Shown one piece after another: positions 1-8,352 of a DNA stretch of 64,000 nucleotides. The number at the start of each line of letters is the position of its first letter. Position 1 is the first letter of the stretch. The stretch is taken from contig NZ_SGWI01000005.1 of the NCBI RefSeq assembly GCF_004519405.1, positions 248,001-312,000 of the forward strand, in the 5' to 3' direction. The notes under the pieces are model-generated. The model searched no databases. It was not told the DNA's origin and was given only the letters and a program-made list of their open reading frames with translations. The position numbers and the translations under genes are program-made. This stretch comes from Pseudomonas sp. BCA17 (lineage in GTDB: Bacteria; Pseudomonadota; Gammaproteobacteria; Pseudomonadales; Pseudomonadaceae).

Positions 1-2553
1 GTCCCAGATCAGGTTGATCGCAAAGTTGCGGCCGGGCTGCGTCAGACGGTCCAGGTTGGCCGGGCCGGTCACGGCGGCTTCGCCGACGCTGTCGTAGCTG
101 CGTACGTCATCCCAGTTCCAATACTTCTTGTCGGTCAGGTTGTAGAGGCCGGCGTTGAGGGTCACGTCCTGGGTGACTTTGTAGTAGCCGGTCAGGTCGA
201 GCACGCCGAACCCTGGGGTCTTGAACGGGCCGTTGCCATCAGGCGCGTGGAAGGTGGTGCTGTCGACGCGATTCTGCCGTTTCACCAAGGTCCAGCTCAG
301 CAGGCCACCGTAGTTGTCCTCGTCGTAACCCAGGCCGAACACACCCTTGAGCGGGTTGACACTGTTGAGCGGCTCGCCGGTTTCGTCGTTGCGGCCGTAG
401 GCGTATGAAACCGAACCCTGGGTGTACAGTCCCTGAGGGGCGCCGAAAGCATCCAGGTTCAGACGGCCCTTGGCTTCTGCGCCCTTGATGGTGGCGCGCT
501 TGATATTGACGGCCTGGAACTGTTCGACGGTGCCGCCGACCACGGCGTTGTCTTCGTCGATGAAGTCGCGGTACTTGTTGTAGAACACCGCGATGTCGAA
601 GGAGCCTGCGTCGAACTTGCCACGAATCCCGGTTTCGATGCCTTTGCTGGTTTCCGGCTTGAGGTCCGGGTTGGGCTCTACGGTGTAACCCAGGTTGAGG
701 TTTTCAAAGCGGCCATACAGCGCCTTGGCCGACGGCGTGCGGAAGCCCTCGGCGTATTGGCCGAACAAGGTGTATTGATCGGTGAGCGCATAAGTCAGGC
801 CGAACTTGGGGGTCACACGGTGCCAGGTTTTATCCTTGTCGTTGACCGTGTCCTGGCCGGTGGGGTTGACGGTATTGAGGAATTCCTGGGTCAGCTTGGG
901 TTTGAGCTGGGTGTAGTCGTAGCGCACGGCAGGCAGGAAGGTCCATTTGTTCCAGGCGATCTGGTCCTGGGCGAACAGCGAGTAGGTGTTGATGGTCGGG
1001 TCCGGGAAGTCACTGGACTTCTTCACGCTGTCGCTGGCGGTTGGGCTGGGCGCGCCGATGGCTGTGCAGCCGGAGCCGACGGCAAGGCAGGTCGCCGAGC
1101 CCTCGCGGGAGCCGGTGACTTTCTGCTGCTTGAGGGTGGTGCCATACGTCACCTGGTGATCGGTCTCGCCGAGGCTGAAAGCCTTGTCCAACTGGGCGTC
1201 GAATACCCACTGGCGTTCTTCGTAAAGCGTGTCGCGGGTGCGCAGGACACGACGGCCTGACTGATAGATTTCGGCCGTCGTCTGGTCGGTCTTGGCGATC
1301 TGGTAATTGAGGCTGGTCTTGATACGGTCGGCTATCGGCGATTCGAGGGCTACGCTGTTTTCCAGCCCGAAGCGTTCACGGGTGATGGTGTCGTTGCCGC
1401 GACGGTCACGGTACAGATTGAAACCGCGCCCGCCGACGAACGGCCCGCCTACCGCATTCTTCAAGTTGACGTCACGGTCATCCTTGAATTTCTCGTACGT
1501 CAGGCCGAGGCGATTGTCCTCGCCGTAATTCCAGCCCAACTTGGCGAGGATATTGGTCGTGCGCGCATCTTCCGGGTTGGCGCCGGTGCGGGCCAGGCCG
1601 GTGGCGTTGTTACCGTCGTAGGACTCCATCTCATGACCGTTACGCTGGCTCAGGTGCAGCAAGCCGTCGAAGTCCTGCACGCGGCCGGCGACGGTGCCGG
1701 AGGTCAACCAGCTTTCGTCGGCGGAGCTGTAGCCGGTTTTCAGGCGGGCGCCGACGTCCTGGCCGGGCTTGATGATGTCGTCCGGGTCGAGGGTGAAATA
1801 GCTCACCGCGCCACCAATCGCACTGCTGCCGTACAGGGCCGAGGCCGGGCCGCGCAGGATTTCCACACGCTTGACGATTTCCGGGTCGACGTAATTGCGA
1901 CGCGTCTTGGCGTAAGGGCCGTTGAAGAAATTATCGGGGACTTCGACACCGTCCACTTGGGTGAGGATGCGGTCACCGTCGATACCGCGAATGTTATAGC
2001 CCGCGTTGCCGGAGCGGGTGCCGGCGCCACCGACGGAGAGGCCGGGTTCGTAACGCACCAGTTCGCGAGTGGTGTTGACGTTCTGGCGGTCCAGTTCCTC
2101 GCGGTCGTGCACCGTGACGGTGCTCGGCACACTGTTGACGTCCTGTTCATTACGGGTCGCGCTGATCGTCACCTGTTGCAAGTTGAGCGTGCTGCCGGCT
2201 GCGCGCTTTTCCAGGACGATATTGTTACTGCCCAGTTTGCGGTAGCTCAGGTTGGTCCCCACCAACAGTCGGTCCAAGGCTTTTTCCGGTGACAGCGGGC
2301 CGCGTACGCCAGGGGACGACACGCCCTGGCCCAGTTCCGCCGGCAGGCCGACTTGCCAGCCGGTGACCGCGGTAAAGGCATTCAGTGCCGAGACGAGAGG
2401 CTGCTGCTCGATGCTGAAGGTGTAATTGCCATGGCTGCGGGCGACTGGCTCAGCAGCCATGGCGGTCGTCATGGGCGCGCCGGCCAGGAGGATGGCGGCG
2501 GTCAGCAGGGACAGAACGGGCGAGGAAGACCGGCGGTTGAAACGAGAGGACAT
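1..2553 (-). CDS. hxuA: TonB-dependent heme-type receptor with signalling domain (3' end cut by window edge)
   Basis: Outer-membrane receptor, 851 codons visible; the last residues read are NFAINLIWD, so only one or a few residues plus the stop lie outside the window. The start ATG at 2553 has CGGAG nine bases upstream. Residues 1-34 are a signal peptide ending TTAMAA; residues about 42-95 form an STN signalling domain; the plug follows (DGVEVPDNFF region), then the beta-barrel with the FRTPSAK and NPDLKPE boxes typical of hemoglobin/heme receptors. The STN domain plus the upstream sigma/anti-sigma pair means binding outside is signalled to the ECF sigma factor. Length and gene order fit HxuA of P. 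aeruginosa; HasR is the alternative, but no hasA is visible. The loop between the two boxes has no histidine but does have tyrosine. Family assignment is firm, heme as ligand is inference. Confidence 0.85.
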   Translation of the reverse strand, partial: MSSRFNRRSSSPVLSLLTAAILLAGAPMTTAMAAEPVARSHGNYTFSIEQQPLVSALNAFTAVTGWQVGLPAELGQGVSSPGVRGPLSPEKALDRLLVGTNLSYRKLGSNNIVLEKRAAGSTLNLQQVTISATRNEQDVNSVPSTVTVHDREELDRQNVNTTRELVRYEPGLSVGGAGTRSGNAGYNIRGIDGDRILTQVDGVEVPDNFFNGPYAKTRRNYVDPEIVKRVEILRGPASALYGSSAIGGAVSYFTLDPDDIIKPGQDVGARLKTGYSSADESWLTSGTVAGRVQDFDGLLHLSQRNGHEMESYDGNNATGLARTGANPEDARTTNILAKLGWNYGEDNRLGLTYEKFKDDRDVNLKNAVGGPFVGGRGFNLYRDRRGNDTITRERFGLENSVALESPIADRIKTSLNYQIAKTDQTTAEIYQSGRRVLRTRDTLYEERQWVFDAQLDKAFSLGETDHQVTYGTTLKQQKVTGSREGSATCLAVGSGCTAIGAPSPTASDSVKKSSDFPDPTINTYSLFAQDQIAWNKWTFLPAVRYDYTQLKPKLTQEFLNTVNPTGQDTVNDKDKTWHRVTPKFGLTYALTDQYTLFGQYAEGFRTPSAKALYGRFENLNLGYTVEPNPDLKPETSKGIETGIRGKFDAGSFDIAVFYNKYRDFIDEDNAVVGGTVEQFQAVNIKRATIKGAEAKGRLNLDAFGAPQGLYTQGSVSYAYGRNDETGEPLNSVNPLKGVFGLGYDEDNYGGLLSWTLVKRQNRVDSTTFHAPDGNGPFKTPGFGVLDLTGYYKVTQDVTLNAGLYNLTDKKYWNWDDVRSYDSVGEAAVTGPANLDRLTQPGRNFAINLIWD

Positions 2554-2654
2554 CGAGAGCGCTCCGGAGGTACGAATCTTATAGTTGCGGACTGAACCAA
2601 ATAGGAATCAGTTGCATTGGCTAAGACGAGACGTACCACCGCTTGCTATCGAGT

Positions 2655-2673
2655 AAAAATAATTCTCATTTAG
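2655..2673 (-). promoter_or_regulatory. Fur-like box before the heme receptor gene
   Basis: Read on the minus strand the core is AATGAGAATTATTTTTA, close to the Fur consensus of repeated NATA/ATWAT hexamers. It sits about 105 bases upstream of the receptor start and overlaps the stop codon of the anti-sigma gene. It would allow iron repression of the receptor independently of the sigma-factor promoter expected in the same 116-base gap. A weaker match than the box at 4257. Confidence 0.5.
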
Positions 2674-3638
2674 TTCAGAATGACCAGTGCCGGGTATTCC
2701 GACAGCTTGGCCGAGGTGATGTGCGCCAGGGAGCGCACCACGTCCAAGGGTTGGTCGAGGCGGTAATTACCGGTGACGGTGATGCTGGCGAGCTTGTCGT
2801 TGTTGTTGACGATCCAACCCGGGTAATAGCGGCGCAGTTCGGCCAGCACTTCACTCATCGGGCAGTTCTCAAACACCAGTCGGCCCTGGACCCAGGCCAG
2901 ATCCTTGCCGGCGTCGAGCTTGGCGGGCTGGCCAAATCCCTTGGGGCCAATGCGGATGCTCTCACCGGCGCTCAGGCGCACCCGGGCGTCGTTGAAGGTG
3001 CTGCTCAGGTCGACATCGCCGCGTTGCACCTGCACTTGGGCTTCGCCGTTGAAGTAACGCACGGCGAAGTCGGTGTCGCGCACACTGGCGCGCACCGGGC
3101 CTGCATCAATCTCAAGGGGCAGGCCGCGGCTGGGCACGACTTCAAAAAACGCCTCGCCTTGATACAGGCGCGCGACGCGCTGGTGATCCTTGATGCTGCT
3201 GGAAAGCGCCGAATTGGTGTTCAGCAATACTTTCGAGCCATCGTCCAATTGCAGGCGCTGCCGTTCGCCCACGACCGTAAGATGATCGGCTTGCAGGCGC
3301 ACTGGCAAGTTGCTGAAGCTGAACAGGCCGACCAGTAGCACGGCGGCTGTGGCCAAAGGTTTCCAGTGCGGCTTGATACGGCGCCAGGCGCTGGGCTTGC
3401 GGGGTGCGGCCAGGGCCACGGCGGCGCTGTGCACCGGTGCGCCACCCCACGCGGCCTGGGCTTTGGCGAAAGCCTGCGGGTGCGCCGGGTCGCTGGCCAG
3501 CCAGGCGTCAAACTCGGCTTGTTGCCCGGGCTGCGGGCATTGCAAGGCGATCAACCAATCGAGGGCTTGGTCCATGGCCGCATCTTGCAACACCTCATGA
3601 GCCAGCTCATGGGGGCGCAGTTTATTCGGATCAGTCAC
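2670..3638 (-). CDS. hxuR: FecR-family anti-sigma factor
   Basis: 322-residue single-pass inner-membrane regulator that holds the ECF sigma factor and receives the signal from the receptor STN domain. Residues about 10-60 are the cytoplasmic FecR N-terminal domain (QALDWLIALQ, EFDAWLASDPAHPQAF). One membrane segment lies at about 96-112 (TAAVLLVGLFSFSN). The periplasmic FecR domain follows (LDDGSKVLLNTNSALS), and the C-terminal 70 residues (SEVLAELRRYYPGW) resemble an STN fold. It lies 73 bases downstream of the sigma gene and 116 upstream of the receptor, the usual order of a cell-surface signalling operon. Family assignment is secure; the symbol rests on operon order. Confidence 0.88.
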   Translation of the reverse strand: MTDPNKLRPHELAHEVLQDAAMDQALDWLIALQCPQPGQQAEFDAWLASDPAHPQAFAKAQAAWGGAPVHSAAVALAAPRKPSAWRRIKPHWKPLATAAVLLVGLFSFSNLPVRLQADHLTVVGERQRLQLDDGSKVLLNTNSALSSSIKDHQRVARLYQGEAFFEVVPSRGLPLEIDAGPVRASVRDTDFAVRYFNGEAQVQVQRGDVDLSSTFNDARVRLSAGESIRIGPKGFGQPAKLDAGKDLAWVQGRLVFENCPMSEVLAELRRYYPGWIVNNNDKLASITVTGNYRLDQPLDVVRSLAHITSAKLSEYPALVILN

Positions 3639-3711
3639 GGTGTTCCTCGGGTCTTCGCCACGTTCTATTTATCTTTCCTACAGCTTGGATCGACATTTCT
3701 GCGGGTGCAGC

Positions 3712-4230
3712 TTAAGGCTGATCCAGCCGTTCGGCCACACCTACACAGATGGCCATGATCAATTTCAGTTCCTTTTGCACGGTGCTCAAGGACACCTGGA
3801 GTTGATCGGCAATCTCTTGATAGCTGCAACCGTGCAGGCGGCTGAGGATGAAAATCTGCTGCTGGCGGGCGCTCAACTGGCCGAGGCTGACGCTCAGGTG
3901 TTCAAGCAGTTGCTCGGCCTGGGTGGCGTCTTCCGGGGTGCTGATGGGGGCGGCAACGCTTTGCAGGATGTCCAGTGGCACATCTTCCTGCAGCGTACGC
4001 GCCTGAATCCTGCGCGCGCGCAGATGATCCAACGCCAGGTTGCGCGCAGTCTGATAAACAAAGGGTTCGAGGTGATCGATCGGCCGCTCGCCGAGGGCGC
4101 GAGTAACGCGCAGGTAGGTTTCCTGCAACAGGTCTTCGGCGGTGCTGTGGTTATTCACCATCCGCTGCAAGGTGCGTAGCAGAATCACCCGTTGGGTGAG
4201 AAAGACTTGGTTGAAACGAGATTGGCTCAC
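3712..4230 (-). CDS. hxuI: ECF sigma factor, FecI-like iron-starvation type
   Basis: 172-residue sigma-70 family factor. Region 2 is seen in AEDLLQETYLRV and YQTARNLALDHLRARR (DNA melting and -10 binding) and region 4 in LSARQQQIFILSRLHG followed by the helix-turn-helix YQEIADQLQVSLSTVQKEL. The start is GTG at 4230 with no clear Shine-Dalgarno sequence, so a slightly different start is possible. A near-perfect Fur palindrome lies 27 bases upstream, so transcription should need iron starvation. It is expected to drive the downstream receptor gene once released by the FecR-type protein. Confidence 0.88.
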   Translation of the reverse strand: MSQSRFNQVFLTQRVILLRTLQRMVNNHSTAEDLLQETYLRVTRALGERPIDHLEPFVYQTARNLALDHLRARRIQARTLQEDVPLDILQSVAAPISTPEDATQAEQLLEHLSVSLGQLSARQQQIFILSRLHGCSYQEIADQLQVSLSTVQKELKLIMAICVGVAERLDQP

Positions 4231-4256
4231 AGTGATACCAGACCGATTTGCAGTTA

Positions 4257-4273
4257 ATGATAATGCTTATCAT
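4257..4273 (-). promoter_or_regulatory. Fur box in front of the ECF sigma gene
   Basis: ATGATAA-TGC-TTATCAT is a perfect 7-3-7 palindrome and matches the core of the Fur consensus GATAATGATAATCATTATC. It lies 27 bases upstream of the GTG start of the sigma gene and downstream of the gap stop codon. It should place the whole signalling operon under iron control. Confidence 0.8.
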
Positions 4274-4317
4274 CAACTGAAGTGGCAAGTGGCTATTTCT
4301 GTGAGCCAATCATTGGC

Positions 4318-5319
4318 TTACTCGGCGTTGCACAGCGCCAGGCAGTTATCCAGCATACGGTTGGAGAAGCCCCACTCGTTGTCATACCACGCCAGCACTT
4401 TCAGCAACTTGCCGCTGACCTTGGTGTGATTGGCATCGAAAATCGACGACAACGGGTTGTGGTTGAAGTCACTGGAAACCAGCGGCAGGGTGTTATAGCC
4501 GAGGATTTTCGAATGCTGGCTGGCTTCTTTGAGCAGTGCGTTGACTTCCTCGGCTGTGGCTTCTTTCTTCAGTTGCACGGTGAGGTCGACCAGCGACACG
4601 TTGATCACCGGTACACGCACGGCCATGCCGGTCAGCTTGCCTGCCAGTTCCGGCAGGACCAGGCCGACGGCTTCGGCCGCGCCGGTCTTGCTTGGGATCA
4701 TGTTCTGGGTGGCCGAGCGCGCACGGTACGGGTCGGTATGGTAGACATCGGTCAGGTTCTGGTCGTTGGTGTAGGCGTGAATGGTGGTCATCAAGCCGCT
4801 TTCGATCCCCAGCTCACGGTGCAGTACCTGAGCGACCGGCGCCAGGCAGTTGGTGGTGCACGAGGCGTTGGAGATGATCTGATGGGATTGACGCAAAATG
4901 TCATGGTTGACGCCGTAGACCACCGTGGCGTCCGCGCCTTTGGCCGGTGCGGAGATGATCACCTTGCGCGCGCCGGCAGTAATATGGGCGGCAGCCTTGG
5001 CACGGTCGGTGAACAGGCCGGTGCATTCGAAGACCACGTCGATTTTCAGTGCGGCCCATGGCAGTTCGCCAGGGTTGCGAATGGCACTGACAGCAATCCG
5101 GTCACCATTGACGGTCAGGCTTTCCTGATCGTGGGCGACCTCTGCGTCAAAAGTGCCATGCACAGTGTCGTATTTGAGCAGGTGGGCATTGATCGCGCTG
5201 TCGCCCAGATCATTGATGGCGACGATCTGCAAATCCTGGCGATAGCCTTGGGTATACAGTGCGCGCAGGACATTACGGCCGATACGGCCAAAACCATTGA
5301 TTGCGATACGAAGAGTCAT
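4318..5319 (-). CDS. gap: Glyceraldehyde-3-phosphate dehydrogenase, type I
   Basis: 333 residues, full family length. Converts glyceraldehyde 3-phosphate to 1,3-bisphosphoglycerate with NAD(P) in the lower glycolytic trunk. The Rossmann start INGFGRIGRNVLRA, the catalytic cysteine near residue 154 in SNASCTTNCLAP, the catalytic histidine in HAYTNDQ and the C-terminal WYDNEWGFSNRM are all intact. It is divergent from edd across a 221-base gap that carries two HexR-type operators, matching the HexR-controlled gap-1 gene of pseudomonads. Probably the catabolic (Entner-Doudoroff) isoform; a second gap is usual in the genus. Confidence 0.97.
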   Translation of the reverse strand: MTLRIAINGFGRIGRNVLRALYTQGYRQDLQIVAINDLGDSAINAHLLKYDTVHGTFDAEVAHDQESLTVNGDRIAVSAIRNPGELPWAALKIDVVFECTGLFTDRAKAAAHITAGARKVIISAPAKGADATVVYGVNHDILRQSHQIISNASCTTNCLAPVAQVLHRELGIESGLMTTIHAYTNDQNLTDVYHTDPYRARSATQNMIPSKTGAAEAVGLVLPELAGKLTGMAVRVPVINVSLVDLTVQLKKEATAEEVNALLKEASQHSKILGYNTLPLVSSDFNHNPLSSIFDANHTKVSGKLLKVLAWYDNEWGFSNRMLDNCLALCNAE

Positions 5320-5343
5320 TGGAAAGTGCCTGTCGTCGATTTG

Positions 5344-5358
5344 TTGTAAGAATTACAA
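5344..5358. promoter_or_regulatory. HexR operator, gap side
   Basis: TTGTAAGAATTACAA is a perfect palindrome and fits the HexR consensus TTGT-N7-ACAA. It is 25 bases from the gap start codon, where a bound repressor would block transcription of gap. HexR is known to release on binding 2-keto-3-deoxy-6-phosphogluconate. The hexR gene itself is not in this window. Confidence 0.85.
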
Positions 5359-5405
5359 GATTATTCGCATAAAAATAGAAAACAAGCCTTTTTAGTGGCA
5401 ATATT

Positions 5406-5420
5406 TTGTTCAATCTACAA
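5406..5420. promoter_or_regulatory. HexR operator, edd side
   Basis: TTGTTCAATCTACAA is a second TTGT-N7-ACAA match, 62 bases (centre to centre) from the first and 120 bases upstream of edd. Only the outer tetrads are symmetric. The position suits repression of the edd-glk-gltR-gtrS operon. Confidence 0.78.
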
Positions 5421-5540
5421 CGAGTGACCTGAATCAACTGGTCCGATGATGCAAACGACACCCTGCCATCCCACAAGATGCGGGCGTTTGCTCAGCCCAG
5501 GAACGAGGGTCGCCATATCCGTTAGCCTGGAGTTCTACAC

Positions 5541-7367
5541 ATGCATCCCCGCGTTCTTGAGGTCACCGAACGGCTTATCGCCCGCAGCCGCGCCACCCGT
5601 GAGGCCTACCTTGCGCTCATTCGCGGCGCCGCCAGCGACGGTCCGATGCGCGGCAAGCTGCAATGCGCCAACTTCGCCCATGGCGTGGCCGGCTGCGGTA
5701 CTGAAGATAAAAATAGTCTGCGTATGATGAATGCCGCCAACGTGGCAATTGTTTCCTCATATAACGACATGCTCTCGGCGCACCAGCCATACGAACATTT
5801 CCCTGAACAGATCAAGAAAGCCCTGCGTGAAGTCGGCTCGGTCGGCCAGTTCGCCGGCGGCACCCCCGCCATGTGCGACGGCGTGACCCAAGGTGAGCCC
5901 GGCATGGAGCTGAGCCTGCTCAGCCGCGAAGTGATTGCCATGTCTACGGCGGTAGCGCTGTCCCACAACATGTTCGACGCGGCTTTGATGCTGGGCATCT
6001 GCGACAAGATCGTCCCCGGCCTGATGATGGGTGCGCTGCGTTATGGCCACCTGCCAATGATCTTCGTCCCGGGCGGCCCAATGCCGTCGGGCATTTCCAA
6101 CAAACAGAAAGCCGATGTGCGCCAGCGCTACGCCGAAGGCAAGGCCACGCGCGAAGAGCTGCTGGAATCGGAGATGAAGTCCTACCACAGCCCCGGCACC
6201 TGCACCTTCTACGGCACCGCCAACACCAACCAGTTGCTGATGGAAGTGATGGGCCTGCACCTGCCGGGCGCCTCGTTCGTCAACCCGTACACCCCGCTGC
6301 GTGACGCGCTGACCCGCGAAGCTGCGCACCAGGTCACGCGCCTGACCAAGGCCAACGGCAACTTCACGCCGATCGGCGAGATCGTCGACGAGAAATCCAT
6401 CGTCAACTCCATCGTCGCCCTCAATGCGACCGGCGGTTCTACCAACCACACCCTGCACATGCCGGCCATCGCGATGTCGGCGGGCATCATCCTCACCTGG
6501 CAGGACATGGCCGACCTCTCCGAGGTAGTGCCGACCCTGTCCCACGTGTATCCAAACGGCAAGGCCGACATCAACCACTTCCAGGCGGCTGGTGGCATGT
6601 CGTTCCTGATCCGCGAGCTGCTCGAGGCCGGCCTGCTCCACGAAGACGTCAACACCGTGGCCGGCAAGGGCCTGAGCCGTTACACCCAGGAGCCGTTCCT
6701 GGTCGACGGCGAATTGATCTGGCGCGACGGCCCGATCGAAAGTCTCGATGAATCCATCCTGCGCCCCGTGGCCCGTGCGTTCTCGCCCGAGGGCGGTCTG
6801 CGCGTAATGGAAGGCAACCTCGGCCGTGGCGTGATGAAAGTCTCGGCCGTGGCCCTTGAACATCAAATCGTCGAAGCGCCGGCCGTGGTGTTCCAGGATC
6901 AACAGGACCTGGCCGACGCGTTCAAGGCCGGTCAGTTGGAAAAAGACTTCGTCGCGGTGATGCGCTTCCAGGGCCCGCGCTCCAACGGCATGCCGGAATT
7001 GCACAAAATGACCCCGTTCCTCGGCGTACTGCAGGATCGTGGTTTCAAAGTGGCGTTGGTAACGGACGGGCGTATGTCCGGCGCCTCGGGTAAGATCCCC
7101 GCCGCGATCCACGTCAACCCCGAAGCCCAGAGCGGTGGGCCGCTGGCACGGGTGCAGAATGGCGATATCATTCGCGTGGATGGCGTGAAGGGCACCTTGG
7201 AGCTTAAGGTGGACGCCGAAGAATTTGCAGCGCGCACGCCTGCCACGGGCCTGTTGGGCAACAACGTGGGGGCTGGCCGCGAGCTGTTTGCATTTATGCG
7301 CTTGGCCGCAAGCTCCGCAGAGCAGGGCGCCAGCGCCTTTACCTCTGCCTTGGAGACGCTTAAGTGA
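5541..7367 (+). CDS. edd: 6-Phosphogluconate dehydratase
   Basis: 608 residues, the usual length for Edd. Dehydrates 6-phosphogluconate to 2-keto-3-deoxy-6-phosphogluconate, the committed step of the Entner-Doudoroff pathway, with a 4Fe-4S cluster. Both IlvD/Edd signatures are present: CDKIVPGLMMG with the cluster cysteine near residue 154, and TDGRMSGASGKIPAAIHV near residue 510. The start ATG at 5541 has CTGGAG upstream. It is first in an operon with glk (overlap of four bases), gltR and gtrS, and faces gap across two HexR-type operators. Confidence 0.97.
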   Translation: MHPRVLEVTERLIARSRATREAYLALIRGAASDGPMRGKLQCANFAHGVAGCGTEDKNSLRMMNAANVAIVSSYNDMLSAHQPYEHFPEQIKKALREVGSVGQFAGGTPAMCDGVTQGEPGMELSLLSREVIAMSTAVALSHNMFDAALMLGICDKIVPGLMMGALRYGHLPMIFVPGGPMPSGISNKQKADVRQRYAEGKATREELLESEMKSYHSPGTCTFYGTANTNQLLMEVMGLHLPGASFVNPYTPLRDALTREAAHQVTRLTKANGNFTPIGEIVDEKSIVNSIVALNATGGSTNHTLHMPAIAMSAGIILTWQDMADLSEVVPTLSHVYPNGKADINHFQAAGGMSFLIRELLEAGLLHEDVNTVAGKGLSRYTQEPFLVDGELIWRDGPIESLDESILRPVARAFSPEGGLRVMEGNLGRGVMKVSAVALEHQIVEAPAVVFQDQQDLADAFKAGQLEKDFVAVMRFQGPRSNGMPELHKMTPFLGVLQDRGFKVALVTDGRMSGASGKIPAAIHVNPEAQSGGPLARVQNGDIIRVDGVKGTLELKVDAEEFAARTPATGLLGNNVGAGRELFAFMRLAASSAEQGASAFTSALETLK

Positions 7368-8320
7368 AGCTAGCGCTGGTCGGTGACATCGGGGGAACCA
7401 ACGCTCGTTTTGCGTTGTGGCGGGATCAGGAACTGCATTCGATCCGGGTGCATGCCACGGCGGCTCACTCAAGCCCAGAGGAGGCCATCAAGGTCTACCT
7501 CAAGGAAGAGGGGTTGGAAATCGGCGATATCGGCGCGGTGTGCCTGTCAGTCGCCGGGCCGGTGAGCGGTGATGAATTCAAATTCACCAACAATCACTGG
7601 CGCCTGAGCAAGTCTGCGTTTTGCCAGGCATTGCAGGTGGACGAGTTGCTGCTGGTGAATGACTTCACGGCCATGGCCCTGGGCATGACGCGGCTCAAGC
7701 CCGACGAATTTCGCGTGGTCTGCGAAGGTACGCCGGAAGCGTTTCGCCCTGCGGTGGTAATCGGCCCAGGCACCGGTTTGGGCGTCGGTACGTTGCTGGA
7801 TCTGGGCGGCGGCCGTTGGGCGGCGTTGCCAGGGGAGGGCGGCCATGTCGATCTGCCCCTGAGCAGTCCGCGTGAAACCCAGCTGTGGCAGCATATCTAC
7901 AATGAGATTGGCCACGTCAGCGCCGAAACCGCTCTGAGCGGTGGCGGCCTGCCGCGCGTCTATCGCGCGATCTGTGCGGTGGATGGTCATACTCCGGTGC
8001 TGGACACTCCCGAAGCCATTACGGCGGCGGGTCTGGCCGGTGACCCGGTGGCCATGGAAGTCTTGAACCAGTTCAGCATTTGGTTGGGCCGCGTGGCCGG
8101 TAACAACGTGCTGACCACGGGCGCGCGCGGCGGCGTGTATATCGTGGGCGGGGTGATACCGAGGTTTGCCGACTTCTTTATCAACAGTGGTTTTACCCAG
8201 AGTTTCAGTGATAAAGGCTGCATGAGCGACTACTTCAGGGGCATCCCGGTGTGGTTGGTGACGGCGCCGTATTCCGGCTTGACCGGTGCCGGAGTTGCAT
8301 TGGAACAGGCATTTGCTTGA
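7364..8320 (+). CDS. glk: Glucokinase
   Basis: 318 residues, the length of bacterial hexokinase-family glucokinases. Phosphorylates cytosolic glucose with ATP. The N-terminal phosphate loop GDIGGTNARFALW, the LLVNDFTAMALG catalytic Asp region, GPGTGLGVGTL and the PGEGGHVDL segment are intact. The start is GTG at 7364, inside the last codons of edd (GTGA overlap), so translation is probably coupled. Reads on into gltR after 32 bases. Confidence 0.96.
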   Translation: MKLALVGDIGGTNARFALWRDQELHSIRVHATAAHSSPEEAIKVYLKEEGLEIGDIGAVCLSVAGPVSGDEFKFTNNHWRLSKSAFCQALQVDELLLVNDFTAMALGMTRLKPDEFRVVCEGTPEAFRPAVVIGPGTGLGVGTLLDLGGGRWAALPGEGGHVDLPLSSPRETQLWQHIYNEIGHVSAETALSGGGLPRVYRAICAVDGHTPVLDTPEAITAAGLAGDPVAMEVLNQFSIWLGRVAGNNVLTTGARGGVYIVGGVIPRFADFFINSGFTQSFSDKGCMSDYFRGIPVWLVTAPYSGLTGAGVALEQAFA

Positions 8321-8352
8321 CCCGCGCCACCCATAACAACAAGGAGGACCCC

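Noticed and set aside
1..2553. Naming the receptor HasR
   Set aside because: No hasA or hasDEF is visible, the loop histidine is missing, and the 851-residue length with sigma/anti-sigma order fits HxuA better; HasR cannot be fully excluded.
5757..7472. Long open frame (571 codons) antisense to edd
   Set aside because: Shadow of a high-GC gene: edd is complete with all motifs, and the antisense product is His/Gln/Arg-rich without a fold.
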